Below, one piece after another: positions 15,938 through 24,626 of a stretch of DNA of 64,000 nucleotides (position 1 is the stretch's first letter; every line of letters starts with the position of its first letter). The notes under the pieces were generated by a model. The model had not been told where the DNA came from and made no database searches. It saw only the letters and a list, made by a program, of their open reading frames with translations. The DNA is from Azospirillum ramasamyi (GTDB lineage: Bacteria; Pseudomonadota; Alphaproteobacteria; Azospirillales; Azospirillaceae): the NCBI RefSeq assembly GCF_003233655.1, contig NZ_CP029834.1, forward strand, positions 62,001-126,000, read 5' to 3'. Made by a program: the position numbers and the translations under genes.

Positions 15938-16849
15938 ATGCCCCGCAATACGGGCATCTACACGGCCGTCTACGGATTTCCGGAGTCGGCGGACGCGGCG
16001 CGCCAGCTTGCCCAGGCAATGGACATTCCCTGCCACATCGCAGAGTTGCACCGCTTTCCCGATGGCGAGAGCCTGGTACGCCTGCCCGAACCGGTCGAGC
16101 GCGCCATCGTCTACCGTTCGCTCGACCGCCCGAACGACAAGCTGGTGGAGCTGACGCTCGCCTCCTCCGTTCTGCGGCGCCATGGAGCGACCGACCTCTG
16201 CCTGGTGGCGCCCTACATGGCCTACATGCGCCAGGACGCGATCTTCAGGCCGGGCGAGCCGGTCAGCCAGACGGTGGTCGGGGAGTGGCTGGGCCGCTGC
16301 TTCGACCGGTTCGTCTGCGTCGAGCCGCACCTGCACCGCACCCACACGCTGGACGAGGTGTTCGTCGGCCGCCCCGCCATCGCGCTGAGCGGCGCGGCGC
16401 CGATCGCCGACCATCTGCGCGCCGCCGGCGTGGCGCCCGGTACGGTGATCGTCGGCCCCGACGAGGAGTCCGCCCCGCTGGTGGAGGCGGTGGCCGGCCC
16501 GCTCGGCCTGACCGGGGTGGTCGGGCGCAAGGAGCGGCGCGGCGACCGCGACGTGACGGTGGCGCTGCCGCCCGATGCGCCGATCCATGGCCGCCCGGTG
16601 GTGATCGTCGACGACGTCATCAGCTCCGGCGAGACGATCTTCTCCTGCGCGCGGGCCGCGCGGGCGCTGGGGGCCGACACGGTCCGGGTGTACGGCGTCC
16701 ATGCCCTGTTCAACGACACCGTCGCCGGACGCTTTGCGGCGGAAGGGCTGGGCCGCCCACTGTCCTGCGATGGCGTGCCGCACCCGTCGAACGCCTTGTC
16801 CCTCAGCGGCCTGATCGCGGAAGCCATCCAATCATTCGCAGACAAATGA
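15938..16849 (+). CDS. divergent ribose-phosphate diphosphokinase (PRPP synthetase)
   Basis: A 303-residue enzyme that would make PRPP from ribose 5-phosphate and ATP. The PRPP-binding loop VVIVDDVISSGETI is intact. The ATP-binding region reads SLDRPNDKLVELTL and then PYMAYMRQDAIFRPGEP, which keeps RQD but differs from the FPYARQD of the usual housekeeping enzyme. So this may be an extra, divergent copy, and a standard prs is expected elsewhere in the genome. The start is uncertain: ATG 15938 has GGGGAG upstream, while ATG 15923 adds five residues. It is monocistronic and follows the four-helix membrane gene by 112 bases. Confidence 0.85.
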   Translation: MPRNTGIYTAVYGFPESADAARQLAQAMDIPCHIAELHRFPDGESLVRLPEPVERAIVYRSLDRPNDKLVELTLASSVLRRHGATDLCLVAPYMAYMRQDAIFRPGEPVSQTVVGEWLGRCFDRFVCVEPHLHRTHTLDEVFVGRPAIALSGAAPIADHLRAAGVAPGTVIVGPDEESAPLVEAVAGPLGLTGVVGRKERRGDRDVTVALPPDAPIHGRPVVIVDDVISSGETIFSCARAARALGADTVRVYGVHALFNDTVAGRFAAEGLGRPLSCDGVPHPSNALSLSGLIAEAIQSFADK

Positions 16850-16973
16850 ATGCATTTCGGAAGGCGGCCTTCGTAGCCGGTCAGACGGCGCAGAGATGCC
16901 CGGTCAGGAGGCAGGTGCGACCATCATGCGCAGCTCTTTGCCGATTCTTTGATCGGTCGCGGCCGTGCTTGGG

Positions 16974-17001
16974 TTGCCATTTACGATAATTGTCATATAA
17001 C
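16974..17001 (+). promoter_or_regulatory. predicted sigma-70 promoter of the chemoreceptor gene
   Basis: TTGCCA (16974-16979) and TATAAC (16996-17001) are separated by 16 bases. They are 50 bases upstream of the ATG at 17051 in a locally AT-rich stretch. Both hexamers match the sigma-70 consensus well for this GC-rich genome. Confidence 0.55.
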
Positions 17002-17050
17002 TGTCGCCGGATGCATCGCGGCTTCGCGCTGATGTGCGTATGCCGCATCA

Positions 17051-18814
17051 ATGGTTTGGATGGGCGACATGGCGGCTGATCGGCGGGCATTCGGGGCGGA
17101 AGCGGGCTTCTTCGGGCTTGAGGCGGAGGAGCGCGGCCTTTTGGCGAGCATGGGGCGGTTGATCGACCGCAGCCTGCCTGACCTGTCCGAGCGCTTCTAC
17201 GCCCACCTGTCGCGCTGGCCGGAGACCCGTAAGCTGCTGGACGCCCACGGCGACCTGCCCGGGCTGAAGCGGCAGCAGGCCGACCACTGGCGCCTGATGT
17301 TCCAGGACGCCGGTTCGCCGGCGCACGAGGCCCGCTGCCGGGCCGCCGGGGAGGCGCATCTGCGCATCGGGCTGGAGCCGTCCTGGTACATCGGCGCCTA
17401 TGGCGTGGTGCTGAGCGACCTGCTGGCCCTGGTGCAGGGGGCGCTGCGCTGGTGCCCGGCCACGGCGCGGCGGGCGATGGCGGCGGTGACCCGCGCGGTG
17501 TCGTTCGACATGGACCGGACCCTGGCGGGCTACGGCCTGTCGGAGGCCGAAGCCGCCGGTGGTGCCGGGAGCGGGCGGCAGCCGGGCGATTTCGCCGCGG
17601 CTCTGATGGACCGCACCATCGACGTGGCGATCGCCATCAACGAGGCGGCGGTCGCCAACGCGCAGATGGTGGGGCAGCTGCGCGCGGTCGATCATGAATC
17701 CCAGGGCATCGCCGCGGCGACCGAGGAGACGGTGACCGGCATCCAGGAGATCTGGGCGCGCAGCCGCGACGTCGCGGCGCTGGCCGGGGAGGCACGGTCG
17801 GTGACCGCCGAGGGCGGCCACACCGTTCAGCAGGCGGTCGCCCGCATGGAACAGATCGCCACCGCGGTCGACGGGGCGGCGACGCGGGTCGGCGAATTGT
17901 CGGTCGCCTCCGAACGCATCGCGGAGATCGTCTCCACCATCGAGGCCATCGCCAAGCAGACAAATCTCCTGGCGCTGAACGCCACGATCGAGGCGGCGCG
18001 TGCCGGCGAGGCGGGCAAGGGCTTCGCCGTGGTGGCGAGCGAGGTGAAGAACCTGTCCAACCAGACTGCCCGCGCGACCGAGGACATCCGCCTGCGCATC
18101 GACGCGCTGAAGGCGGAGATGGGCGCCATCGTCGCGTCGATGGAGGGCGGCACCCGCGCCGTCGCCGCCGGCCAGCAGGCGATCCGCGAGGTCAGCGAGC
18201 GCATGGCCGACATCGGCGACCATATCGGCCGCACCGAAAATCGCATGTCCGACATCGCCAGCATCCTGACCCAGCAGTCCGCCGCCGCCAACCAGGTGGC
18301 TTCGGGAACCGCCCGCATCGCCGAAAGCAGCGCGTCCAACAGCGCCGCCATCCTGCGCAGCGTCCAGGCGACCCGCGGCGTGGAGGCCCTGCTGGGCAAC
18401 CAGCTGTCCCAACTGATGGAGCAGGACATCCCCGGCAAGATCGTGAAGATCGCCAAGGTCGACCACGTCATCTGGAAGAAACGGCTGGCCGACATGCTGG
18501 TCGGGCTGGAAACCCTGCGCCCGGATGAGTTGGCAAGCCACGAGGCCTGCCGGCTCGGCAAATGGTATTACGGCCCGTCCTCGATGGCCTATCGCGCCCA
18601 TTCCGCCTTCGCCCGGCTGGAAACCCCGCACCGGCTGGTCCATGACCACGGCAAGGCGGCCGCCCGCGCCTATCTCGACGGCGATATCGACCGCGCATTG
18701 GCCGAGGTGGCGGAGGTGGAGCGCGCGTCCAAGGACGTCATCCTCCTGCTCGACGCGCTCGACAAGGCCGGGCTGGAGAACGGCCCGACGCCGGTCGCCG
18801 CGTTTGGATTCTGA
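17051..18814 (+). CDS. soluble chemoreceptor with protoglobin sensor and CZB zinc-binding domain
   Basis: A 587-residue protein with no membrane helix. Residues 15-170 are a globin-coupled-sensor (protoglobin) domain; the proximal heme ligand is H103 in AHLRIGLEPSWYIGAYG. Residues 200-450 are an MCP signalling domain with the canonical hairpin tip around AKQTNLLALNATIEAARAGE. The C-terminus, about residues 480-560, is a CZB domain: HEACRLGKWYYG and later HRLVHDHG carry the zinc-binding Cys and His residues. Oxygen at the heme and zinc, or HOCl-type oxidants, at CZB would jointly tune CheA activity. Starts at 17051, 17060 and 17069 are all possible; the first is reported. A sigma-70 promoter lies 50 bases upstream. 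Confidence 0.92.
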   Translation: MVWMGDMAADRRAFGAEAGFFGLEAEERGLLASMGRLIDRSLPDLSERFYAHLSRWPETRKLLDAHGDLPGLKRQQADHWRLMFQDAGSPAHEARCRAAGEAHLRIGLEPSWYIGAYGVVLSDLLALVQGALRWCPATARRAMAAVTRAVSFDMDRTLAGYGLSEAEAAGGAGSGRQPGDFAAALMDRTIDVAIAINEAAVANAQMVGQLRAVDHESQGIAAATEETVTGIQEIWARSRDVAALAGEARSVTAEGGHTVQQAVARMEQIATAVDGAATRVGELSVASERIAEIVSTIEAIAKQTNLLALNATIEAARAGEAGKGFAVVASEVKNLSNQTARATEDIRLRIDALKAEMGAIVASMEGGTRAVAAGQQAIREVSERMADIGDHIGRTENRMSDIASILTQQSAAANQVASGTARIAESSASNSAAILRSVQATRGVEALLGNQLSQLMEQDIPGKIVKIAKVDHVIWKKRLADMLVGLETLRPDELASHEACRLGKWYYGPSSMAYRAHSAFARLETPHRLVHDHGKAAARAYLDGDIDRALAEVAEVERASKDVILLLDALDKAGLENGPTPVAAFGF

Positions 18815-18959
18815 GCGCGGGTTCTGAGGGCGGCTTCCGACCCGCTGGTAACACTAACGATCGGGGTGGATTCTGGTGTAGGCTGGCCGACATAGGCGGG
18901 TCGTATAAAGGCGGCCCGGCCAAAATGCGCGATGGCGGGCCTTTGAGCGGAGAGGTGTG

Positions 18960-19466
18960 ATGTCGAAGTTGACGGACGTCGTGCTTCGGATGTCGCGGAA
19001 GCTGACGGAAGACATCGCCGCCCTGGCCCGGCTGCGCGCCGCCGGAAAGCCGAAGACCTTTCCGCGCTTCCGCGAGATCCGCGCGGCCTATCTGGACATC
19101 CAGGGGCTGATCTTCTCGATCCAGGAAAGGCTGGAGGCCGCCGGGAAGGAGCTGCCGCCGAATTTCCCGCAATGGGTTCTCCGGCAGAAGCTGAGCGCCA
19201 TCGCCATCTTCACCGACATCAGCCATTCCTTCGTCAGCGATCCGCCGCTGGCGCTGACCTCGTCGCTGGGCGCCTTCGACGTGCTGGTGGCGGAGCAGAA
19301 GGCCTTCAACGAAACCCTGCACACCTTCGACACCATGCTGATGGAGGCGGGCATCGACGACAAGACCGCCGACGAGCTCGATGCGACCCGCACCAAGATC
19401 GAGCAGATCCTGGGCATGATCGAAACGCTGCTGCTGACCAGCCCCAAGATCCTAGAGGAGTTCTGA
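18960..19466 (+). CDS. uncharacterised helical protein coupled to the GGDEF-EAL protein
   Basis: A 168-residue protein with no signal, membrane helix or recognised family. It is mostly helical with many charged residues; residues 30-60 (FPRFREIRAAYLDIQGLIFS) and 130-165 may form coiled or bundle helices. The ATG at 18960 is one codon after a GTG and has AGAGG upstream. Its stop TGA overlaps the ATG of the downstream CHASE-PAS-GGDEF-EAL gene by one base, with GAGGAG as that gene's ribosome-binding site, so the two are translationally coupled. That suggests it is a partner or regulator of the c-di-GMP enzyme; the role is unknown. Confidence 0.7.
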   Translation: MSKLTDVVLRMSRKLTEDIAALARLRAAGKPKTFPRFREIRAAYLDIQGLIFSIQERLEAAGKELPPNFPQWVLRQKLSAIAIFTDISHSFVSDPPLALTSSLGAFDVLVAEQKAFNETLHTFDTMLMEAGIDDKTADELDATRTKIEQILGMIETLLLTSPKILEEF

Positions 19467-22318
19467 TGGCGGAACCGGCAGCCGATCCCGCAGCCGATCA
19501 ACCTGCGGACCGCCCGCCGGCCTCCCGCCCGAAACCCTCCTTCAGTCGTTTCCCGCGCAATCTGCCATTGCCGGCCCTGATACCCGCTCTGGCTTTGATT
19601 GCCGGATGCGGCCTGTCCGTTCTTGCAATGCTCCAGTCCGATCGCCTGCTGACCCAGGAGGAGGAGCACCGCTTCGCCACGCGGGTCGAGGAGATTCACG
19701 GCCAGATGGCCGACCGGCTGCAGGTCTATCAGCAGGTCGCCCGCAGTGCCGCGTCGCTGGTGATGACCTTCCCCGACCTGCATTGGACGCAGTGGAACCG
19801 CTTCGTCGAAGCGCTGGACATGCCGCGGCGCTATCCCGGCATCATTTCCGTCGCCTATGCCCGCGCCGTGCCGGCCACCGGTTCCGGCGAGCTGGTGGCG
19901 GCGATGCGGGCGGCCGGCCTGACGAATTTCCGCATCTGGCCCGAGAGCGCGGGGGCGGAACGGGTGGTCAACATCTTCACCGCCCCGGTCGACGAGGCGA
20001 ATGTACGGGCCGTCGGTTTCGACATGATGTCGGAAGCGACACGGCGCTCCACCATCGAGCGGGCGCGCGACAGCGGCGAGCCGGCCGCCACCCGCGCGAT
20101 CACGCTGAAGATCGACGAGGCGGCGGGGGCGAAGCCCGCCCTCATCCTTTATCAGGCGACCTATCGCGGCGATCCGCTGCCGCCGTCTCTGGAGGCGCGG
20201 CAGGCCTCCTTCACCGGCGTGGTGGCGGTCCCGGTGCGGATCGGTTCTCTGGTGGACGGGCTGGTCGACGAGAAGCGGCCGGATATCGGCCCGGACGCCG
20301 GCCCGGACGCCGGCCCGGACACCGGCCCGGACACCGGCATCGAGATCTACGACGTGCCGCCGGCCGAGGCGGAATTCCCGCTCTACCGCAGCCGGCGCCC
20401 GCTGGAAACCACGGCCGCCATCAGCCTGACGCGGGAGTTGCCGGTGGGCGGCCGGGTCTGGACCGTCCGTTACGACAGCCTGCCCGATGGGGTGCTGACC
20501 GCCCATGAATGGGTGCCGGGGGCACTGCTGGTCGGCGGGATCGCGCTGAGCATCGCGCTGTCGCTGATCCTGCGCATGATGCTGGCGACCCATAGCCGTG
20601 CGGTCGAACTGGCGGGGAGGATGACGGCCTCGCTCCGCCTGCAGGAGGCTGAACGGCAGCAGCTGTTCACCCAGGCGCCGCTGGGGATCGCCCTGGTCGG
20701 CACGAACGGCCTCCTGACGGATTGCAACCCGGCCTTCGGCGCGGCGGCGGGACTGGCGCGGGAGGAACTGCTGGGCACCGACTTGCGGCTGCGCTTCGGC
20801 GACCAGGGGTCCGTCTTCGCGCTGGAGGCGGCGCTGCAGGGGGAAAGCGGCAGGCTGGAGTCCGACCAGCCGCTGGTGCTGGGCGGGCGGCGCAGCCATT
20901 TCAGCCTGCATTTCCAGCCCGTCATCCTGGCGGAAGAGCTGAAATTCGTCCTGGCCTTCGCCGAGGACATCGGCGAGAAGCGTCGGGCGGAGCAGCACAT
21001 CCAGTATCTGGCGCATTTCGATGCGTTGACCGGCCTGCCCAACCGCATCCTGCTGTTCGACCGTATCGCCCAGGCTCTGCGCGAGGCGCGGCGCGAGGGC
21101 AGCAAGGTGGCGGTGCTGTTCATCGACCTCGACCGCTTCAAGGTGATCAACGACAGCCTGGGCCACAGCTTCGGCGACGAGGTGCTGCGGTCGGTGGCGC
21201 GGCGGCTGCGGTCGGGATTGCGCGAATCCGACACGGTCGGGCGGCTGGGCGGCGACGAGTTCCTGATCGTGCTGCGCCGCGTGATGGAGCCGGGGGATGC
21301 GGCGAGCGTGGCCGAGAAGGTGGTGGCGCATCTGGCCAGCCCCTTCACCGTCGGCGGCCAGAATTTCGTGGTGACGCCCAGCATCGGCATCAGCCTGTAT
21401 CCCGACGACGCCGAAGACCCGGAAGGGCTGATCCGCTGCGCCGACATCGCCATGTACCACGCCAAGGAAAGGGGCCGGAACGGCTTCCGCTTCGTCACCA
21501 GGGAGATGGGCGCCAGATCGCGCGAGCGCATGGATCTGGAGGCCAGCCTGCGCAAAGCCATCCGCGAGGGGCAGCTGTTCCTGGTCTACCAGCCGCAGGT
21601 CGATACCCTGACCGGCCGGGTCGTCGGGTTGGAGGCGCTGATCCGCTGGCGCCACCCGGAGGAGGGGCTGATCCTGCCCGGCCGCTTTCTGCCGGTGGCG
21701 GAGGAGACCGGGCTGGTGCTGGCGATGGGCGACTGGGTGCTGTTCGAGGCCTGCGAGCAGATCCGGCGCTGGCGCTCGCGCCTGGGCCTGTCGATCCCGG
21801 TGGCGGTCAACGTCTCCGGCGCCCAGTTCCGCGACGGGCAGCTGCCGGCCAAGGTCGCCCGTGCCCTCGACGCCAACGGCCTGAGCGGGCCGGAGCTGGA
21901 GATCGAGGTGACCGAAAGCACCCTGATCGACGATGTCGAATCGGCGGCGGCGACGCTGGAGGCATTGAAGCAGCGCGGCGTTCTGATCGCGCTGGACGAT
22001 TTCGGCACCGGCTATTCCAGCCTCAGCTACCTGCACCGGCTGCCGATCGACAAGCTGAAGATCGACCGTTCCTTCATCCACGATCTGTCGACCGGCGCCA
22101 GCGACGCCTCCGTCCCGCGCGCCATCGTCGGGCTGGGCCGCAGCCTGGGCCTGTCGGTGATTGCCGAGGGGGTGGAAACGCAGGAGCAGCTGCAGCTTCT
22201 GCGCGACCTGGCCTGTGAAAGCTACCAGGGCTTCCTGTTCAGCCGCCCGATCCCGGCCGAGGAGGTGGAACGGCTGCTGGGCAGGCAGGGCGCCGCCCAT
22301 GCGGTGGCTGTGGAGTGA
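19466..22318 (+). CDS. CHASE-PAS-GGDEF-EAL bifunctional c-di-GMP protein
   Basis: A 950-residue inner-membrane signalling protein. A first membrane helix (about residues 33-53) is followed by a periplasmic CHASE domain (about 90-330), a second helix (about 350-370), a PAS domain (about 390-500), GGDEF (about 520-690) and EAL (about 705-940). GGDEF is intact at residues 595-599, with the product-inhibition RxxD site at 586-589. The EAL triad starts at E723, and DDFGTGYSSL and the KIDRSF segment are intact. Both synthesis and breakdown of c-di-GMP are therefore possible. Four 12-bp repeats code a Gly-Pro-Asp-Ala/Thr stretch at residues 275-290. The gene overlaps its upstream neighbour by one base. 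Confidence 0.93.
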   Translation: MAEPAADPAADQPADRPPASRPKPSFSRFPRNLPLPALIPALALIAGCGLSVLAMLQSDRLLTQEEEHRFATRVEEIHGQMADRLQVYQQVARSAASLVMTFPDLHWTQWNRFVEALDMPRRYPGIISVAYARAVPATGSGELVAAMRAAGLTNFRIWPESAGAERVVNIFTAPVDEANVRAVGFDMMSEATRRSTIERARDSGEPAATRAITLKIDEAAGAKPALILYQATYRGDPLPPSLEARQASFTGVVAVPVRIGSLVDGLVDEKRPDIGPDAGPDAGPDTGPDTGIEIYDVPPAEAEFPLYRSRRPLETTAAISLTRELPVGGRVWTVRYDSLPDGVLTAHEWVPGALLVGGIALSIALSLILRMMLATHSRAVELAGRMTASLRLQEAERQQLFTQAPLGIALVGTNGLLTDCNPAFGAAAGLAREELLGTDLRLRFGDQGSVFALEAALQGESGRLESDQPLVLGGRRSHFSLHFQPVILAEELKFVLAFAEDIGEKRRAEQHIQYLAHFDALTGLPNRILLFDRIAQALREARREGSKVAVLFIDLDRFKVINDSLGHSFGDEVLRSVARRLRSGLRESDTVGRLGGDEFLIVLRRVMEPGDAASVAEKVVAHLASPFTVGGQNFVVTPSIGISLYPDDAEDPEGLIRCADIAMYHAKERGRNGFRFVTREMGARSRERMDLEASLRKAIREGQLFLVYQPQVDTLTGRVVGLEALIRWRHPEEGLILPGRFLPVAEETGLVLAMGDWVLFEACEQIRRWRSRLGLSIPVAVNVSGAQFRDGQLPAKVARALDANGLSGPELEIEVTESTLIDDVESAAATLEALKQRGVLIALDDFGTGYSSLSYLHRLPIDKLKIDRSFIHDLSTGASDASVPRAIVGLGRSLGLSVIAEGVETQEQLQLLRDLACESYQGFLFSRPIPAEEVERLLGRQGAAHAVAVE
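20288..20335 (+). repeat. four 12-bp in-frame tandem repeats in the CHASE region
   Basis: The unit GGCCCGGACGCC occurs at 20288-20299 and 20300-20311 and, with one base changed, at 20312-20323 and 20324-20335. The unit is in frame and encodes Gly-Pro-Asp-(Ala/Thr), so copy-number change would not break the protein. Confidence 0.85.
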
Positions 22319-22397
22319 CGCCGGCGACCGGATGCGCCATCGAGGCGGCTCCCCCGGCGAGACCGATGCGGCCGGAGCGGCCAGGAGCGGACACCCG

Positions 22398-22796
22398 TCA
22401 TCCAGGGAAGTCCGCGGAAGTCGGATCGCTTTGCGTCCGGCACTGCAACAGCGTGTCGATCACGGTCGTGTCGCTGTAGGGCTTTGCGATCACCGGACGG
22501 TGGCGGTGCGACTTGGGCAGCCCATCCTCGCCATGGCCGGTGGTGAAAATGAATGGGATGCCGATTTCGGCCAGACGGTCCGCAACCGGATCGATCTTCT
22601 GGCCTCGCAGGTTGATGTCGAGCAACGCGATGTCGAAGCGGTTCGCTGCGATGATTTCCAGAGCGCTGTCGATCGAGCCGACGGGACCGAGGCAGATGGC
22701 GCCCTGGTCGCTCAGCACATCTTCCAAGCTCATCGCAATCAGAGGTTCGTCCTCGACGATCAGAATGGTCAAGTCGGTCAAGGCATCTCGAATCAA
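22398..22796 (-). CDS. single-domain response regulator
   Basis: A receiver-only protein. Acidic residues lie in ILIVEDEP and the phosphoacceptor aspartate in FDIALLDINLRG, followed by the conserved Thr in FIFTTGHG and Lys in VIAKPY. It has no output domain, so it probably passes phosphate or binds a kinase. The LLDINLRG signature and short length are like receivers that partner HWE-type kinases. I place the start at the TTG at 22794-22796, because sequence further upstream turns abruptly AT-rich and non-coding-like; an ATG at 22937 would give 179 residues and cannot be excluded. The start is uncertain; the fold is not. Confidence 0.8.
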   Translation of the reverse strand: MIRDALTDLTILIVEDEPLIAMSLEDVLSDQGAICLGPVGSIDSALEIIAANRFDIALLDINLRGQKIDPVADRLAEIGIPFIFTTGHGEDGLPKSHRHRPVIAKPYSDTTVIDTLLQCRTQSDPTSADFPG

Positions 22797-23149
22797 GGTT
22801 TTCTCGCCTGAGCTTCCGTGTCTATCTGGGAAATCATAAAGTAAAGATGAATAAATTATTTGAACGGTGTTGTTCCAATGTTCCGATGTTTTCTGATATT
22901 TGTCGGTTTCATCATCTCCGGGAATGAGGGGTCGCATTCTCTCGGCAGCGTCCGCATGATCTGATCACCGCGTTATGGGCCAAATGTCCACATACAGATG
23001 GAGTGCCGCCCGCGCGGCTCCTCCATGCCGGACAACATGAATACGTTCGCGGCGCGACGCTGGATCTGTCTGTCAGGCGATTGAATGAGGGGAGCGGAGA
23101 AGAGTGCGTCCGCAATGCGCTCCGGCTTCGCCCATTCCCCGATATGCGT
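22797..23149. other. AT-rich intergenic stretch upstream of the response regulator
   Basis: About 350 bases hold no gene I can support. The stretch from about 22800 to 22930 is strikingly AT-rich for this genome. On the minus strand TATGAT (complement of 22833-22838) lies 37 bases upstream of the TTG start and may be a -10 element; no clear -35 was found. A GGAAC motif near 22870 was considered for a stress-sigma promoter and not accepted. Confidence 0.5.
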
Positions 23150-24454
23150 TCAGAACGGCAAACCGTCGTCGCCGTTCATCAGCCCCAGCGTCGCCAGCGC
23201 CATAACCTGGGCCGAATGGACCATGTCCTCGATGCCGACCCATTCGTCGGGCTGGTGGGCGAGGTCGAGGATGCCGGGGCCGTAGGCGATGCAGTCCTTC
23301 AACTGGCCGACGCGGACCACATGCTTCTGGTCGTAGGTGCCGGGGGAGACGACATGCCGGGCCGGGCGGCCGAGAACGGTTTCGATGGCGGCGGCCACCG
23401 CCCGCACCACGGGGGCGTCGGCGTCGGTCATCGTCGGCAGGAAGGCCAGCACCTCGCGCAGCTCGTAATCGAAGCCGGAACGGCTGCGGCGCAGATCCTC
23501 CAGGATGGCGACGATCTCGCCGCGGACCGCCTCGGGATCCTCCTCGATCAGGTAGCGGCGGTCGATGACCATGCGGCAGCGGTCCGCCACCATCGGGCTG
23601 GGCAGGCCGTCATGGTCCTCGCGCTGGCCGCCGTGGATGGCGTTGATGTTGATGGTGGACTGGCGCGCCCCCTCCGGAACCACCGGCATGTCGGTGCGCT
23701 TGGCGGCGAGGCGGGGGATCAGTTCCGTCTCGATCCGGTGCAGAACGGCGCCCATGTGGCGCACCGCGCAGTTGCCGAGGAAAGGCATGGAGCCGTGGGC
23801 GACGCGGCCCTTGGTCTCGATCTCCGCCCACCAGACGCCGCGGTGGCCGATGCAGACGCGGTCGACGTTCAGCGGCTCCGGAATGATGACGTGGTCGACG
23901 CGGGGCCGGGAGAAATAGCCGAGCTTCGCCAGATGGCCGACACCGCCGTAACCGCCCGATTCCTCGTCCACCGTGCCGGAGATCTCCAGCGCGCCGGCGG
24001 TCAGCAGCCCTTCCTCCAGCAGCGATTCGACGGCGATGATCGAGGCGGCGATGCCGCCCTTCATGTCGCAGGCGCCGCGGCCATAGACCCGCCCGTCCCT
24101 CACCACCCCGCCGAAGGGATCGACGGTCCAGCCCTGGCCGGCCGGCACCACGTCGATATGGCCGTTGAAATGCACGCAAGGCCCCGGCCGCGGCGCTTCG
24201 ATTCGGGCGACGACGTTGGTGCGCGGGTAGCGGTCGCTGTCGCCGGCCGCGCCCTCCGCCCGCACATACTCCACGGCAAAGCCGCGCGCCGCCAGCCGCC
24301 GGCCGATCAGCTCGGCGCAGTCGGTATAGACGTCGCCGGGCGGATTGACGGTCGGGATGCGGATCAGCGCCTGGGTCAGGGCGACCAGATCGTCGCGCCG
24401 TGCCTCGATCCGGCGGAACAGCTGGCTGGTTGCGGCGTCGGTGTCGGAGCGCAT
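23150..24454 (-). CDS. M20-family metallopeptidase (ArgE/DapE-like)
   Basis: A 434-residue zinc hydrolase. Metal ligands are visible in NGHIDVVPAG, GRGACDMKGG, VDEESGG and IIPEP, and in the late DLAHQPDEWV histidine. The central dimerisation (lid) domain has the IETKGRVAHGSMPF segment. Members deacylate N-acylated amino acids or split small peptides. It resembles acetylornithine deacetylase/succinyl-diaminopimelate desuccinylase in general, and the specific substrate is not fixed by the sequence. It is a single gene, divergent from the FAH-family gene with about 170 bases between them. Confidence 0.88.
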   Translation of the reverse strand: MRSDTDAATSQLFRRIEARRDDLVALTQALIRIPTVNPPGDVYTDCAELIGRRLAARGFAVEYVRAEGAAGDSDRYPRTNVVARIEAPRPGPCVHFNGHIDVVPAGQGWTVDPFGGVVRDGRVYGRGACDMKGGIAASIIAVESLLEEGLLTAGALEISGTVDEESGGYGGVGHLAKLGYFSRPRVDHVIIPEPLNVDRVCIGHRGVWWAEIETKGRVAHGSMPFLGNCAVRHMGAVLHRIETELIPRLAAKRTDMPVVPEGARQSTININAIHGGQREDHDGLPSPMVADRCRMVIDRRYLIEEDPEAVRGEIVAILEDLRRSRSGFDYELREVLAFLPTMTDADAPVVRAVAAAIETVLGRPARHVVSPGTYDQKHVVRVGQLKDCIAYGPGILDLAHQPDEWVGIEDMVHSAQVMALATLGLMNGDDGLPF

Positions 24455-24626
24455 GGCCTCTCCCGCGGCAAGGACGCCACCAGTGTCGCCTCAAGCGGAT
24501 GGTCCGTCCACCCCGCCTTTCGGAAACCATCTCTCCCGCCGCCGGTTCACCGCATTGTGCAGCGCACTTTCCCGGACCGGCCGGGGCGGCTACAGTCGCG
24601 GCGCCCCCCATCTGAGAGTTCCTGTC

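Noticed and set aside
20288..20335. A CRISPR-like repeat array.
   Set aside because: Units are 12 bp, contiguous, in frame and without spacers.
19088..22300. A long minus-strand open frame opposite the GGDEF-EAL gene (over 1000 codons).
   Set aside because: It mirrors the real gene's GC-rich third positions, has low-complexity composition and no recognisable domain.
22866..22900. A stress-sigma (EcfG-type) promoter before the response regulator.
   Set aside because: GGAAC occurs, but the second element is at the wrong distance (13 instead of 16-17 bases).
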